Positions 1 to 7,300 of a stretch of DNA of 9,250 nucleotides are shown here, piece by piece. The notes beneath the pieces are model-generated. The model saw only the letters and a program-made list of their open reading frames with translations, ran no database searches and had not been told where the DNA came from. Every line of letters begins with the position of its first letter. The first letter of the stretch is position 1. Made by a program: the position numbers and the translations under genes. The stretch spans positions 1-9,250 of the forward strand of contig JAIVFU010000201.1 of assembly GCA_020829485.1 (NCBI GenBank). Reading direction: 5' to 3'. This DNA is from Nostoc sp. CHAB 5834 (GTDB lineage: Bacteria; Cyanobacteriota; Cyanobacteriia; Cyanobacteriales; Nostocaceae).

Positions 1-1
1 G

Positions 2-82
2 ATTGGTGGTATTCAAGCTAGAGGGGAAAAAGGAAACTACAGTACACAACGTATTAAATTTAGCTCTAACAGTTCTGGTTAA
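2..82 (+). CDS. IS630-type transposase, C-terminal fragment (5' part outside window)
   Basis: This open frame enters from the left edge and stops at TAA 80-82. Its 26 visible residues include IQARGEKGNYSTQRIKF. From memory this resembles the C-terminus of cyanobacterial IS630/Tc1-mariner DDE transposases, which end in an I-E-x-R-x(3)-G-x-Y/H-T/S-x-x-R-F/I-x-F-type tail. The stop lies about 36 bp before a terminal repeat (89-118), the expected position for the 3' end of an IS630 transposase. The catalytic domain lies outside the window. The N-terminus of the same kind of protein starts at 9206 in the same orientation, so the two fragments may be two copies of one element or one copy joined around a circle. 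The family assignment rests on the short tail together with the terminal-repeat match. Confidence 0.6.
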   Translation: MGGIQARGEKGNYSTQRIKFSSNSSG

Positions 83-88
83 CTTTTC

Positions 89-118
89 GTTACATAGTTA
101 TGATTTTTCCTGCCGACT
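89..118 (-). repeat. IS630-type terminal inverted repeat (right end of left IS), followed by TA
   Basis: The reverse complement of this stretch begins AGTCGGCAGGAAAAA and ends with the block AACTATGTAAC. It matches 9132-9161, which begins GGTCGGCAGGAAAAA. From the shared GTCGG onward, 26 of 29 positions agree. A TA dinucleotide (119-120) borders it on the outside, as expected for IS630-family elements that duplicate TA. The element body lies to the left, so this is its right end. Confidence 0.75.
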
Positions 119-120
119 TA

Positions 121-1285
121 CTTAATACCTTGGGCAACGTTGTTTTGGCTATTTTTTCGCAAGCATTTATTCCGTGCAAATGAGGTGTATTTGTTGGCAG
201 GAGATGAAGTTGTAATAAGTAAAGCAGGTAAACAGACTTATGGTTTAGATAGATTCTTTTCCAGCCTAATAAGTAAGCCGATATCAGGACTGTCTTTCTT
301 TACTTTATCATTAGTAAGTGTGGAGCGAAGGCACTCATTTCCGATTCAAATAGAACAAGTAATCAAGAGCAACGTAGAAAAAAGTAGCCCATCACCAACC
401 CCAGAAATAGAACCTAAAGAAAAACGGAAGCGTGGACGGCCAAAAGGGAGCAAAAACAAGAACAAAGCAGATGTAATTTTAACGTCTGAATTACTGCGAA
501 TTCAGAAAATGATTAATTCGCTATTCAAATTATTAGCTGGATTTGTTCCACTTACATACTTAGTATTGGATGGTCACTTTGGCAACAATAATGCCTTGCA
601 GATGGCTCGGCAAGTTAACTTACACATAATTTCTAAACTTCGCTACGATTCAGCATTATATGTACCTTATAAAAAACCCAACTCCAAAAACCGCTCCCGT
701 CGTAAATACGGAGAGAAGATCGACTATTGTAATATATCTGACGAGTATTTATGTAAAAGTAGTATTGAGATTGAAGAGGATATTAAAACTGATATTTATC
801 AATGCACTCTCCAACACATTGAATTTGCCCAAGCACTAAATGTAGTTTTTCTGGTCAAAACCAATTTGAAAACTAATGCTCGTAGTCATGTAATTTTATT
901 TTCTAGTGACCTGGATTTGTCATACGAAAAAATAATTGACTACTACAAACTGCGCTTTCAAATCGAATTTAATTTTCGTGATGCCAAGCAGTTTTGGGGG
1001 CTGGAAGATTTTATGAACTTAAACCAAACTGCTGTAACTAATGCTGCTAATCTAGCATTCTTTATGGTCAATTTATCCCATCATCTTCTCGCTGATTTTC
1101 GTCAGCACAATCCCGGTTCCGGCATTATTGATCTTAAGGCTTATTATCGCGGCTTTCGATATGTTCGTGAAATGTTAAAAATGCTTCCTGAAATACCTGA
1201 GCCTATTTTATTAACCCAGATTTTTGCCAAGCTTACTTCTTTAGGGCGTATTCATCCCGTTTCCACAGGCGTTGAACCCTCGTAA
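121..1285 (+). mobile_element. Remnant of an IS4-type insertion sequence
   Basis: The transposase gene fills this stretch. The left end of the element is missing, cut off at the IS630 terminal repeat (119-120). The right end should lie at or just after the stop codon at 1283-1285, because the antisense lipoprotein reading frame becomes recognisably non-IS sequence directly beyond it. I could not see a matching pair of terminal repeats, as expected if the left end is lost. The exact right boundary is uncertain by a few tens of bases. Confidence 0.6.
140..1285 (+). CDS. IS4-type DDE transposase, 5'-truncated by the IS630 insertion
   Basis: This transposase would cut and paste its own insertion sequence. 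The IS4 hallmarks are visible. The first catalytic Asp is in LLAGDEVV (about residue 22), the second in VLDGHFGN (about 144). The Y-x2-R-x3-E-x6-K signature is YKLRFQIEFNFRDAK, with Glu near 276 and Lys near 283. A basic AT-hook-like stretch (KRKRGRPKGSKNK, about 95-107) sits between the first two catalytic residues. The only start in this frame is a TTG at 140. The frame is open further upstream (L-I-P-W-A-T, codons from 122) until it meets the IS630 terminal repeat, so the true N-terminus is missing and the gene is probably dead. Its 3' end overlaps the minus-strand lipoprotein gene, which suggests that this element had itself inserted into that gene. Confidence 0.85.
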   Translation: MFWLFFRKHLFRANEVYLLAGDEVVISKAGKQTYGLDRFFSSLISKPISGLSFFTLSLVSVERRHSFPIQIEQVIKSNVEKSSPSPTPEIEPKEKRKRGRPKGSKNKNKADVILTSELLRIQKMINSLFKLLAGFVPLTYLVLDGHFGNNNALQMARQVNLHIISKLRYDSALYVPYKKPNSKNRSRRKYGEKIDYCNISDEYLCKSSIEIEEDIKTDIYQCTLQHIEFAQALNVVFLVKTNLKTNARSHVILFSSDLDLSYEKIIDYYKLRFQIEFNFRDAKQFWGLEDFMNLNQTAVTNAANLAFFMVNLSHHLLADFRQHNPGSGIIDLKAYYRGFRYVREMLKMLPEIPEPILLTQIFAKLTSLGRIHPVSTGVEPS

Positions 1286-1736
1286 ATTGGCTAAGGTATT
1301 GCTGGGCGTAAGCTTTTACTACTTGTCGATAAACTTCATAATTAGTAGGTAATGTCTGCTGAGTATTACCTACTCCATAGGTCAGTTTGTATTTTACATC
1401 TTTGATCAATTCAGGTTTGCCTGCCTCGGATTGAGATTTTTTACGTTGTTCAACTTCATCAACACTTGGTCGTGGCGGTAAAGTAGGCCACCATAGCCCT
1501 TGGTCATCTGGCCCAACAACTGCTCCTGCCGGTTTCAATCCATTGCGATTCAAGATTGAAGTATTCGTTCATGTTTCAATACGTGGCTGTGGTTGATTAG
1601 TTAGATCATTGGCATACAAAACAAGCCAGGTGTAACTGGTGAGCGCTGTAGCTTCATACTGTTCAGCAGTAGTAGTGCTGCAACTAGTTAGTGTCAGTGC
1701 CGTTAATGCAGTTATTATTGAGGGTAAAAATCTCAT
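1233..1736 (-). pseudogene. Small lipoprotein gene with an in-frame premature TGA and an IS-altered 3' end
   Basis: Reading from ATG at 1736, the first residues are MRFLPSIITALTALTLTSCS. This is a basic start, a hydrophobic core and a lipobox LTSC with Cys at residue 19, so a lipoprotein signal peptide for membrane anchoring. After 55 residues the frame hits TGA at 1571-1569 and then continues in the same frame for another 112 codons to a stop at 1233. The downstream part (GPDDQGLWWPTLPP, then KYKLTYGVGNTQQTLP) has a coherent protein-like composition, so a single gene with a nonsense mutation is the simplest reading. A CGA-to-TGA change would suffice. An in-frame ATG at 1742 is an alternative start. 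The last 17 or so residues are antisense to the IS4 transposase and probably not native. The gene starts about 20 bp after the stop of the 105-residue gene, so the two are likely co-transcribed. I do not recognise the family. Confidence 0.7.
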
Positions 1737-1761
1737 TTGCATTATCAATCGTTAATATCTC

Positions 1762-2079
1762 TTACCAATCACTCTTCAAAAGGTTATGTGCCATCATCAC
1801 TAATTGTGGTTCTTCGGGGCGGTCTTGAAAGGGTATATAAGGTTTGGTTGCTGGTGGTGAATCTATTTTTTTCTTGTTGCGCTTGCCAGTCACCTGCGGC
1901 TTAACTTTTGGCGGTTCTAGGGGTTTTTCCTCGACAGGGGCATGGACAGGCTGTTGTCCAGTTGTGAGTTCTTCCGGCAACTTGTCATCAGCCGGGGTAG
2001 GGCTAAATTTGGAAATTTGACCGTTGAGCTTTGGCTCTTGTTTCTCTGGTGTTTTAGATGGACGCTCAGTAGATTTCAT
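1762..2079 (-). CDS. Hypothetical Pro/Lys-rich protein, probably disordered
   Basis: This 105-residue protein starts with ATG at 2079, with a weak purine-rich AGAAAGA a few bases upstream. It has no signal peptide or membrane segment. Almost the whole chain is rich in Pro, Lys, Glu, Gln and Thr, which suggests intrinsic disorder, and it carries one strongly basic patch (TGKRNKKK, about residues 64-71). Only the last 25 residues (ending EEPQLVMMAHNLLKSDW) look able to fold or bind a partner. It reads away from parA across a shared control region holding the 22-bp palindrome. It lies about 20 bp upstream of the lipoprotein gene, so the two look like a small operon. I do not recognise it. A DNA- or protein-binding adaptor is possible, but that is only inference from composition. 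Confidence 0.6.
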   Translation of the reverse strand: MKSTERPSKTPEKQEPKLNGQISKFSPTPADDKLPEELTTGQQPVHAPVEEKPLEPPKVKPQVTGKRNKKKIDSPPATKPYIPFQDRPEEPQLVMMAHNLLKSDW

Positions 2080-2102
2080 TAGTCTTTCTGTCAGGGGGGT
2101 TA

Positions 2103-2108
2103 CTTATA
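2103..2108 (-). promoter_or_regulatory. Possible -10 element (TATAAG) for the 105-residue gene
   Basis: On the minus strand TATAAG lies about 24 bp upstream of the ATG at 2079. No convincing -35 box is found at the right spacing. The 22-bp palindrome occupies that place instead, so a protein bound there could block or control this promoter. This is a weak call based on one hexamer. Confidence 0.3.
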
Positions 2109-2118
2109 TTCGTTTTAT

Positions 2119-2140
2119 TTAACCAAAACGTTTTGGTTAA
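2119..2140. promoter_or_regulatory. 22-bp perfect palindrome, candidate parS / ParB operator (site 1)
   Basis: The core AACCAAAACGTTTTGGTT (2121-2138) is a perfect palindrome, extended by TT and AA to 22 bp. It lies in the divergent region between the 105-residue gene and parA. The same core recurs inside parB (3551-3568), with 21 contiguous bases shared. ParB-family proteins bind such palindromes (parS) and often autoregulate parAB. The sequence differs from the chromosomal consensus TGTTTCACGTGAAACA, so it would be a plasmid-specific site. Confidence 0.65.
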
Positions 2141-2190
2141 CTTTATTTTTATTCTTTTTTTTTGAATCAGTGATAACATCAAGCCATATA

Positions 2191-2200
2191 TTTTGGTTAA
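2191..2200. promoter_or_regulatory. Half-site of the palindrome (TTTTGGTTAA)
   Basis: These ten bases are identical to the right arm of the palindrome (2131-2140). They lie 51 bp after it and about 120 bp before parA. No left arm is present. It may be a low-affinity ParB or ParA contact, or chance in AT-rich DNA. Confidence 0.3.
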
Positions 2201-2256
2201 TTGACTTATTTCGATAATAGATAATCTGCTGAATCTGTTCTAAAAGAATACTTGAA

Positions 2257-2278
2257 AATTATCTGAGAAATGATAATT
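2257..2278. promoter_or_regulatory. Interrupted inverted repeat upstream of parA, possible operator
   Basis: AATTATC (2257-2263) and GATAATT (2272-2278) form 7-bp arms with an 8-bp gap, about 44 bp before the parA ATG. GATAAT also occurs at 2213-2218 and 2220-2225, so the hexamer is present three times plus once inverted. The position fits an operator or promoter of parAB. No -35/-10 pair with standard spacing was found. Confidence 0.3.
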
Positions 2279-2321
2279 CTATGAAGACTAATACAATTGT
2301 TGCAAAGTGAGAATTGCTCCT

Positions 2322-3011
2322 ATGGTAAAATCCAAGCCGACGAAGACTACGACCAAATCTGAAAAGCTTCCTAAAATTTTGGCATTTGCTAATCAGAAAG
2401 GTGGAGCAGGGAAATCAACAGGAGCAGTTCATGCTGTTGATTGGTTTACCCAGATGGGGCATTCCACTATTTTAGTTGATGCAGATGGGCAGGAAAGCTC
2501 ATCAAGTTGGTTGAAGGATCTCAACTTGCCTTGTAAGGTCATTGGTGATCCAGAGGTTTTATTTGACGAACTTCCAAAGTTAGCAGAGTCTTATGATGTT
2601 GTAATTGTTGATGGCCCAGGAAATGCAAGTGAGGTGACAAAAGCAATTTTGATCCGTTCTAATTTAGTACTTATTCCTTGCAGGGACTCCATGATCGATT
2701 TAGCAAGTACAGGTAAAATTGTACAATTTGTGCGTCAAGCAAAGGAAATTCGAGGAGGGCTACCGATAGCAGCGATTTATCTAAATGCAGTAAAAGACAA
2801 CACTATTTTGTTACGAGAAGCTAGAGAAGCTTTGCAAAGCGGTATTATACCTTTGCTTAATACTACCCTTCCTGATCGTCAATGTATTAAGGATGCACCT
2901 GGACAAGGTAGTACAGTGTTTCGTATGAAGGGAGAAGCTCCTAAAGCGGCGGCAAGTGCTTACGTCAAAATCCTAACAGAAGCTTTGAAGTTATTTGAAT
3001 CAGAATCATGA
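2322..3011 (+). CDS. parA: ParA-family partition ATPase
   Basis: This is a Walker-type cytoskeletal ATPase that would move plasmid copies apart on the nucleoid together with ParB bound to its centromere. Counted from the GTG at 2307, the deviant Walker A KGGAGKST is at residues 31-38 (including the signature Lys), DADGQ (A'/switch I) at 58-62, and Walker B VVIVDGPG at 98-105. At about 230 residues it is a short ParA without the extra N-terminal DNA-binding domain of the P1/F type. I prefer the ATG at 2322, preceded by the weak Shine-Dalgarno-like GTGAG at 2307-2311. The GTG at 2307 adds five residues and has no visible ribosome site. The stop overlaps the parB start (ATGA), implying translational coupling. 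A perfect palindrome lies about 180 bp upstream. Confidence 0.93.
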   Translation: MVKSKPTKTTTKSEKLPKILAFANQKGGAGKSTGAVHAVDWFTQMGHSTILVDADGQESSSSWLKDLNLPCKVIGDPEVLFDELPKLAESYDVVIVDGPGNASEVTKAILIRSNLVLIPCRDSMIDLASTGKIVQFVRQAKEIRGGLPIAAIYLNAVKDNTILLREAREALQSGIIPLLNTTLPDRQCIKDAPGQGSTVFRMKGEAPKAAASAYVKILTEALKLFESES

Positions 3012-3994
3012 CTCGACGAAAACTCAAGGATAATATTGCTAACAATGAAGAACTGAATTTTGTCTTTGGACAAGCCACTACTCAGGAAATTGTACAAATA
3101 GCGGAAATAGCTCAAGAACAAATCATTCCGCACAGCGCAATTGTTTGTACATTCACATTTATTCCAGATGGCAAACCAGTTCGGCATTACTATGATTTAG
3201 AAGAGCTACAACAATGGGCGCTAAATGATATTCAACCCAATGGAATTCGTTCTCCTCTATGGGTACGTCCCCATCCCACTCAAGCTGAAAAATATGAGTT
3301 GGTTGCAGGACTTCGGCGATTAAAAGCAGCAGCGATACTAAAATTGGAAGAGATACCAGTCAAGGTTTTTGATTGGGATGATCATACCGCTTTTTATGCT
3401 GCGATATCAGAAAATACAAATCGTCGTGACTTCAGTGCTTTAGAGGAATTAGACAACACTTTGCGAGTGCTTGAAATTCAACTGGGCTATGAAACTGAGC
3501 AAGTTGTTAGTTTTCTTTACCGAATGAACAACGCAACAAAAAATACTGTTAACCAAAACGTTTTGGTTAGTCAAGAAGCTGAACTTGTTCAACAGGTATT
3601 TAATTCATTCGGGCGAATTACTTGGCAATCATTCGTTGCAACTCGACTTCCCTTATTTAAAAAACCAGTAGAAATATTGAATGCTATTCGTCAAGGTAAA
3701 ATTCATTACACTAAAGGAATTTTGATTGCTAGTGTCAAAGACAAAGATAGCAGGCAAAAAGTTTTAGAAGAAGCTATCAATAATTTCCTTAGCCTTTCTG
3801 AAATCAAGCAACGAGTTAAAGCATTGAATGGTAGTAAGAAAGCACTGTCCAAGTCCGAACCTGTAAGCCTGAAACAACGCTTAACTAACACGATTGAGGT
3901 GGCAAAGAAAAACAAGATGCTTTGGAGTGATCCGAAAAAAACTCAACAGCTAGAGAATCTGCTTAGTCAGCTTGAAGCGATTATCAAAAATTGA
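3008..3994 (+). CDS. parB: ParB/Spo0J-type centromere-binding protein
   Basis: This 328-residue protein would bind a parS-like site, spread or clamp on DNA and stimulate ParA. The N-terminal ParB/Srx-type domain shows YELVAGLRRLKAA (about 96-108), matching the GxRRxxAA CTP-binding motif, and ENTNRRDFSALEE (about 135-147), matching the ENxxRxDxxxxE box. The middle (about 165-245) should hold the helix-turn-helix, including RITWQSFVATRLPLFKKP and KIHYTKGILIASVKD. The last 40 residues look helical and may dimerise. The start ATG overlaps the parA stop. Residues 181-187 (VNQNVLV) are encoded by a second copy of the palindrome found upstream of parA, so the gene may contain its own binding site. 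A MITE-like element begins 20 bp after the stop. Confidence 0.92.
   Translation: MTRRKLKDNIANNEELNFVFGQATTQEIVQIAEIAQEQIIPHSAIVCTFTFIPDGKPVRHYYDLEELQQWALNDIQPNGIRSPLWVRPHPTQAEKYELVAGLRRLKAAAILKLEEIPVKVFDWDDHTAFYAAISENTNRRDFSALEELDNTLRVLEIQLGYETEQVVSFLYRMNNATKNTVNQNVLVSQEAELVQQVFNSFGRITWQSFVATRLPLFKKPVEILNAIRQGKIHYTKGILIASVKDKDSRQKVLEEAINNFLSLSEIKQRVKALNGSKKALSKSEPVSLKQRLTNTIEVAKKNKMLWSDPKKTQQLENLLSQLEAIIKN
3550..3569. promoter_or_regulatory. Candidate parS / ParB site 2, inside parB coding sequence
   Basis: This 20-bp perfect palindrome has the core AACCAAAACGTTTTGGTT (3551-3568), identical to the one at 2121-2138. Counting the extra T at 3549, 21 bases are shared. It lies in frame within parB, between the N-terminal domain and the region likely to hold the helix-turn-helix. 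Chromosomal parS sites inside the parB/spo0J gene are known in Bacillus subtilis, so this location has precedent. Confidence 0.65.
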
Positions 3995-4014
3995 AAGCAG
4001 AACTGGACTTAGTA

Positions 4015-4247
4015 GGGGTAAATATAGCATAGCTAACACTAGGAGCAAAATAGCTTGAAAGCATTATTTTATAAGCTTTTTAGCTATTCTTTTTAGATAA
4101 ATCATCCAAGTCATGTTTACTTCTTATTAGATAAGCCTGTAACAAAAGAATAAGGGCTTTAGTTTTGTTATTGGCATACTAAAAACCTCGATTTTAAGTA
4201 AATTTGTACTATTTTGCCCCTGGTGTCAGCTACGCTATATCTGCCCC
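4015..4247. mobile_element. MITE-like element with 39-bp terminal inverted repeats and TA flanks
   Basis: The left arm 4015-4053 and right arm 4209-4247 are inverted repeats matching at 33 of 39 positions. Both begin GGGG and share the blocks ATATAGC and GCAAAATAG. TA borders both ends (4013-4014 and 4248-4249), as expected for a TA-targeting Tc1/mariner or IS630-type transposase. The 155-bp interior has no supportable gene and holds a weak internal inverted repeat (4140-4147 with 4163-4170). All six mismatches are transitions, with A or T in the left arm and G or C in the right. The ends differ from the IS630 repeats at the window edges, so those elements would not be its mobiliser. It starts 20 bp after the parB stop and might also affect the parAB transcript end. 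Confidence 0.75.
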
Positions 4248-4316
4248 TACCTCGACAAATCGTCCGCTTACCTTCATTTCGGACAATAAAATCACACTCG
4301 TGTTTGAGCGAAAAAT

Positions 4317-4347
4317 AAGCTGATGTATTTATTAGATACATCAGCTT
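4317..4347 (-). terminator. Intrinsic terminator of the methyltransferase-helicase gene
   Basis: AAGCTGATGTAT (4317-4328) pairs perfectly with ATACATCAGCTT (4336-4347) around a 7-base loop. On the minus strand the hairpin follows the stop codon by about 5 bp and is followed by TTATTTTT-type sequence lacking only one T. On the plus strand a short TTTT follows as well, so it could also stop plus-strand transcripts coming from parAB. Confidence 0.75.
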
Positions 4348-4352
4348 TTGAC

Positions 4353-7300
4353 TTATCCCAAGATTTCAATCACAGCCGCGAGAATAGCTGGCGCTTTGTC
4401 TGAAACCGGAATGAATACCCGCTTTTGCCAGTTGATGATCTCGGTGAAGCAACCCACAGCTAAGAGTCGCTCTGCCAGTGAGATAGCATTAACCAGTTCT
4501 ATACGAGGTTCTGTGGCAATATAAGAACGCCGTAAAGTTACGCCACCCGGTAACTGCTGGGAATAGCCTTCGTTTAGCACTAAAGAGACTAACTCTTGTG
4601 GGCTTAACAGCTTGTTCCTGAGTCCGAGTTGTTCAGCCACAGACTGGATATCCTGAGCGTTAACCACCCGACCGAGTATCTTTTGTCCATCGGCAGTTTG
4701 TAGTCGGAATACTCGACTACTGTGCTGTGGCAGGATTTTCCAGATAGGCAATAGAATACCAGTTACCAAATGCAGGTAATCGGTAGTGAACTTGGGCAGT
4801 GTGTCCACTTCAGTAGACCACGCCGCAACAAACGTATCAGCCGAAACCTGCCGCCAAGTGGAAGAATTTAGCTGTTCCACTATGACACGAGTTTCTTTTT
4901 GTGGGCGGACGAGTAATACCCTTGGCACAACACCACCTTCAGCATCGAATATACTATGCGTTGGAATTGTTACAGCCGCAATACCTTTTTCATTCACCAT
5001 GAATCGCCCTTGGTACTTGTCGGCAAACTCAAGCATCTCATTAGCAGTTCTGATGTTGTTCCTCTGAACGCGCTCAATTTTCAAGTAGTTGGTTGTGCTA
5101 TTTGTTGCAGGGTGTGTATAAACTGCTTCCTGGCTTTCGATGGTAAAACGTTCAGATCGGAGTGTCTCTACACCCATCTCATAGACCCCTGCCGCGATCG
5201 CTGTTTCAATCTGCTGACTCAGCAACAATTCAAATCGCTCGAAAATGATGTTTTGCATATCAATTCGTAGAGCCAGTAGTCGGTTAAGGAATTGACGCAG
5301 GGGTGGGAGATCGATTTTCATGCCGCCTTCGTGGGAAGTGAGCGAGAGTCCAGTAAGAAGCTCAAAAGTCCCTAGCGGAACTTCATAAAATCGACCTTGG
5401 AAAATCTGCTTAAACAACTCGTATAGTGCGTGTTGTGCATAGTTCGACTCCAGATTATCCTTAGCTTCAAATATCCCATTGCCACCCGTTTGCCGTTGAC
5501 CACGAGTAAGAGCGCCCAAACTATCTAGCCTTCGGGCAATAGTCGAGATAAAGCGACGTTCACCCCTGACATTAGTAGTTACAGGTCTGAACACAGGTGC
5601 TGATGCTTGGTTTGTGCGGTGCGATCGCCCTAAACCTTGGATGGCATTGTCTGCCCTCCAGCCGGCTTCCAACAAATAATGCGATCGCCTTTTACGATTC
5701 GCAGCGTTTAAATCGGCATGATAACTTCTGCCTGTCCCACCAGCGTCACTGAAGATGAGGATTTGTTTATCTCCTTGCATAAACGCAGCAGTTTCAGCAA
5801 TATTTGCTCCAGCACCGCGTGAATCCACAAACAAACGTCCAGATTCATCTTTGAGAACTCGCTTACTGCGACCAGTTACTTCAGCCACTTGCTTGTTACC
5901 GAAGTGCCACAGCAATTGTTCTAATGCGCCAGGGATTGGATCAAGACTTACTAACTTATCGACTAAGGCATCTCTCAAAGCTACGGCTTCTTGCGAAATA
6001 ACTGGAGAGCCATCGGCATCAAAGACTGGCTCGGATCTTTCTTCTCCATCAAGGCCAGAATGAATGGAATGCAGATGAATGGGGAAAGCACTCATCAAAT
6101 AATCCATAACATATTCCCGTGGAGTCAGATCAAGATTGAGATCCTGCCATTCTTCGGGTGCAACTTCGTTGAGTCGGCGCTTAAGCAATTCTTCATTAGT
6201 CGAGACGATCTGAACAACAACCGCATTAAGAGCAGCGAGATCCTGCTCAATCGCTTTGATCAGGGTAGGACATTTCATGCCAGTCAGCAGATGATTGAAG
6301 AATCTTTGCTTGTGCGACTCGAACTGAGACACCGCGCTCATCTTTGCAGCACGGTTGTAAGTCTTGTCACCAGAGATATTACAAGCTTCCAGGGCTTTGT
6401 CTAAATTATGGTGAATAACTTGAAAAGCATCAGAATAGCTATTATAAATCCGTTCCTGCGTCGGCGTTAAATCAATGTAGAGAGTTTGATACTCAACTCC
6501 CTCGAATGAAAGGCTCCGCGCCAGATACAGTCCCAAAGCCTTGAGATCCCTGGCTACCACTTCCATCGCGGCAATACCACCGCCCTCAATGGATTCCACA
6601 AAATCCTCACGGGAGGTAAATGGGAAATCTCCAGTCTGCCAAAGCCCCAGACGATTTGCATAAGATAGGTTAGAAACTTTCGTCGCTCCGGTCGCGGAGA
6701 CATAGATAACCCGTGCCTGCGGTAATGCGTTTTGCAACCGCAGCCCAACAATGCCTTGCTGGGATGCTGCAACCATGCCCAGTTTACCCTCTTGCGCCAT
6801 TGCATTGCCCATACTGTGGCACTCGTCATAGGCGATCGCACCCTCAAAGTCCTTGCCTGCCCATTCAACGATTTGCTTGAGCCGACTTTTGCCATTATGA
6901 TGAGAACGTAGAGTTGAGTACGTGCAGAACAGAATACCTTGGGTGAAAGGGATGGGGTCGCCAAGTTTGATGTTACTGAGGTCAATGATATCTTTTTCAC
7001 TACCTCCGAGCGCACACCAATCGCGTCGGGCATCTTCTATGAGTGCGGCACTTTTGGAAATCCAGATTGCTTTGCGTCGTCCCTGACACCAGTTGTCGAG
7101 GATGATTCCCGCACATTGTCTACCCTTACCAGCACCCGTCCCATCACCAAGGAACCAGCCACGGCGAAATCTAACAGCGTTTTCTGAGCTAGTTGCTGCT
7201 ACAGTCACATTATCCCATGAATCATCCACAATATAAGACCCAGACAGAAATTCACAGTGCGCTTGACCTGCGTAAATGACGCTTTCAAGCTGTGCCTCTG

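Noticed and set aside
74..84. CTGGTTAACTT resembles an arm of the parS-like palindrome
   Set aside because: It has one mismatch in the arm, no opposite arm, and lies at the end of the IS630 transposase coding sequence. Chance in AT-rich DNA is the simpler reading.
1569..1571. TGA as a recoded codon (Trp or selenocysteine) in the lipoprotein gene
   Set aside because: All other genes here use standard stops, including TGA for parA and parB, and no selenocysteine-type hairpin is evident. A nonsense mutation is simpler.
2201..2225. TTGACT followed by GATAAT as a sigma-70 promoter for parAB
   Set aside because: The spacing is 6 or 13 bp rather than about 17, so the pair is not a credible promoter.
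2960..3187. 75-codon minus-strand ORF antisense to the parA/parB junction
   Set aside because: It lies fully antisense to two well-supported genes and its composition is not protein-like.
4259..4285. Weak inverted repeat GTCCG/CGGAC between the MITE and the terminator
   Set aside because: The arms are only five bases with a 13-base gap and no T-tract. Too little to call.
6554..7033. 159-codon minus-strand ORF inside the helicase gene
   Set aside because: It is an out-of-frame shadow of the methyltransferase-helicase gene on the same strand, covering the P-loop and DECH region, with no recognisable motif of its own.
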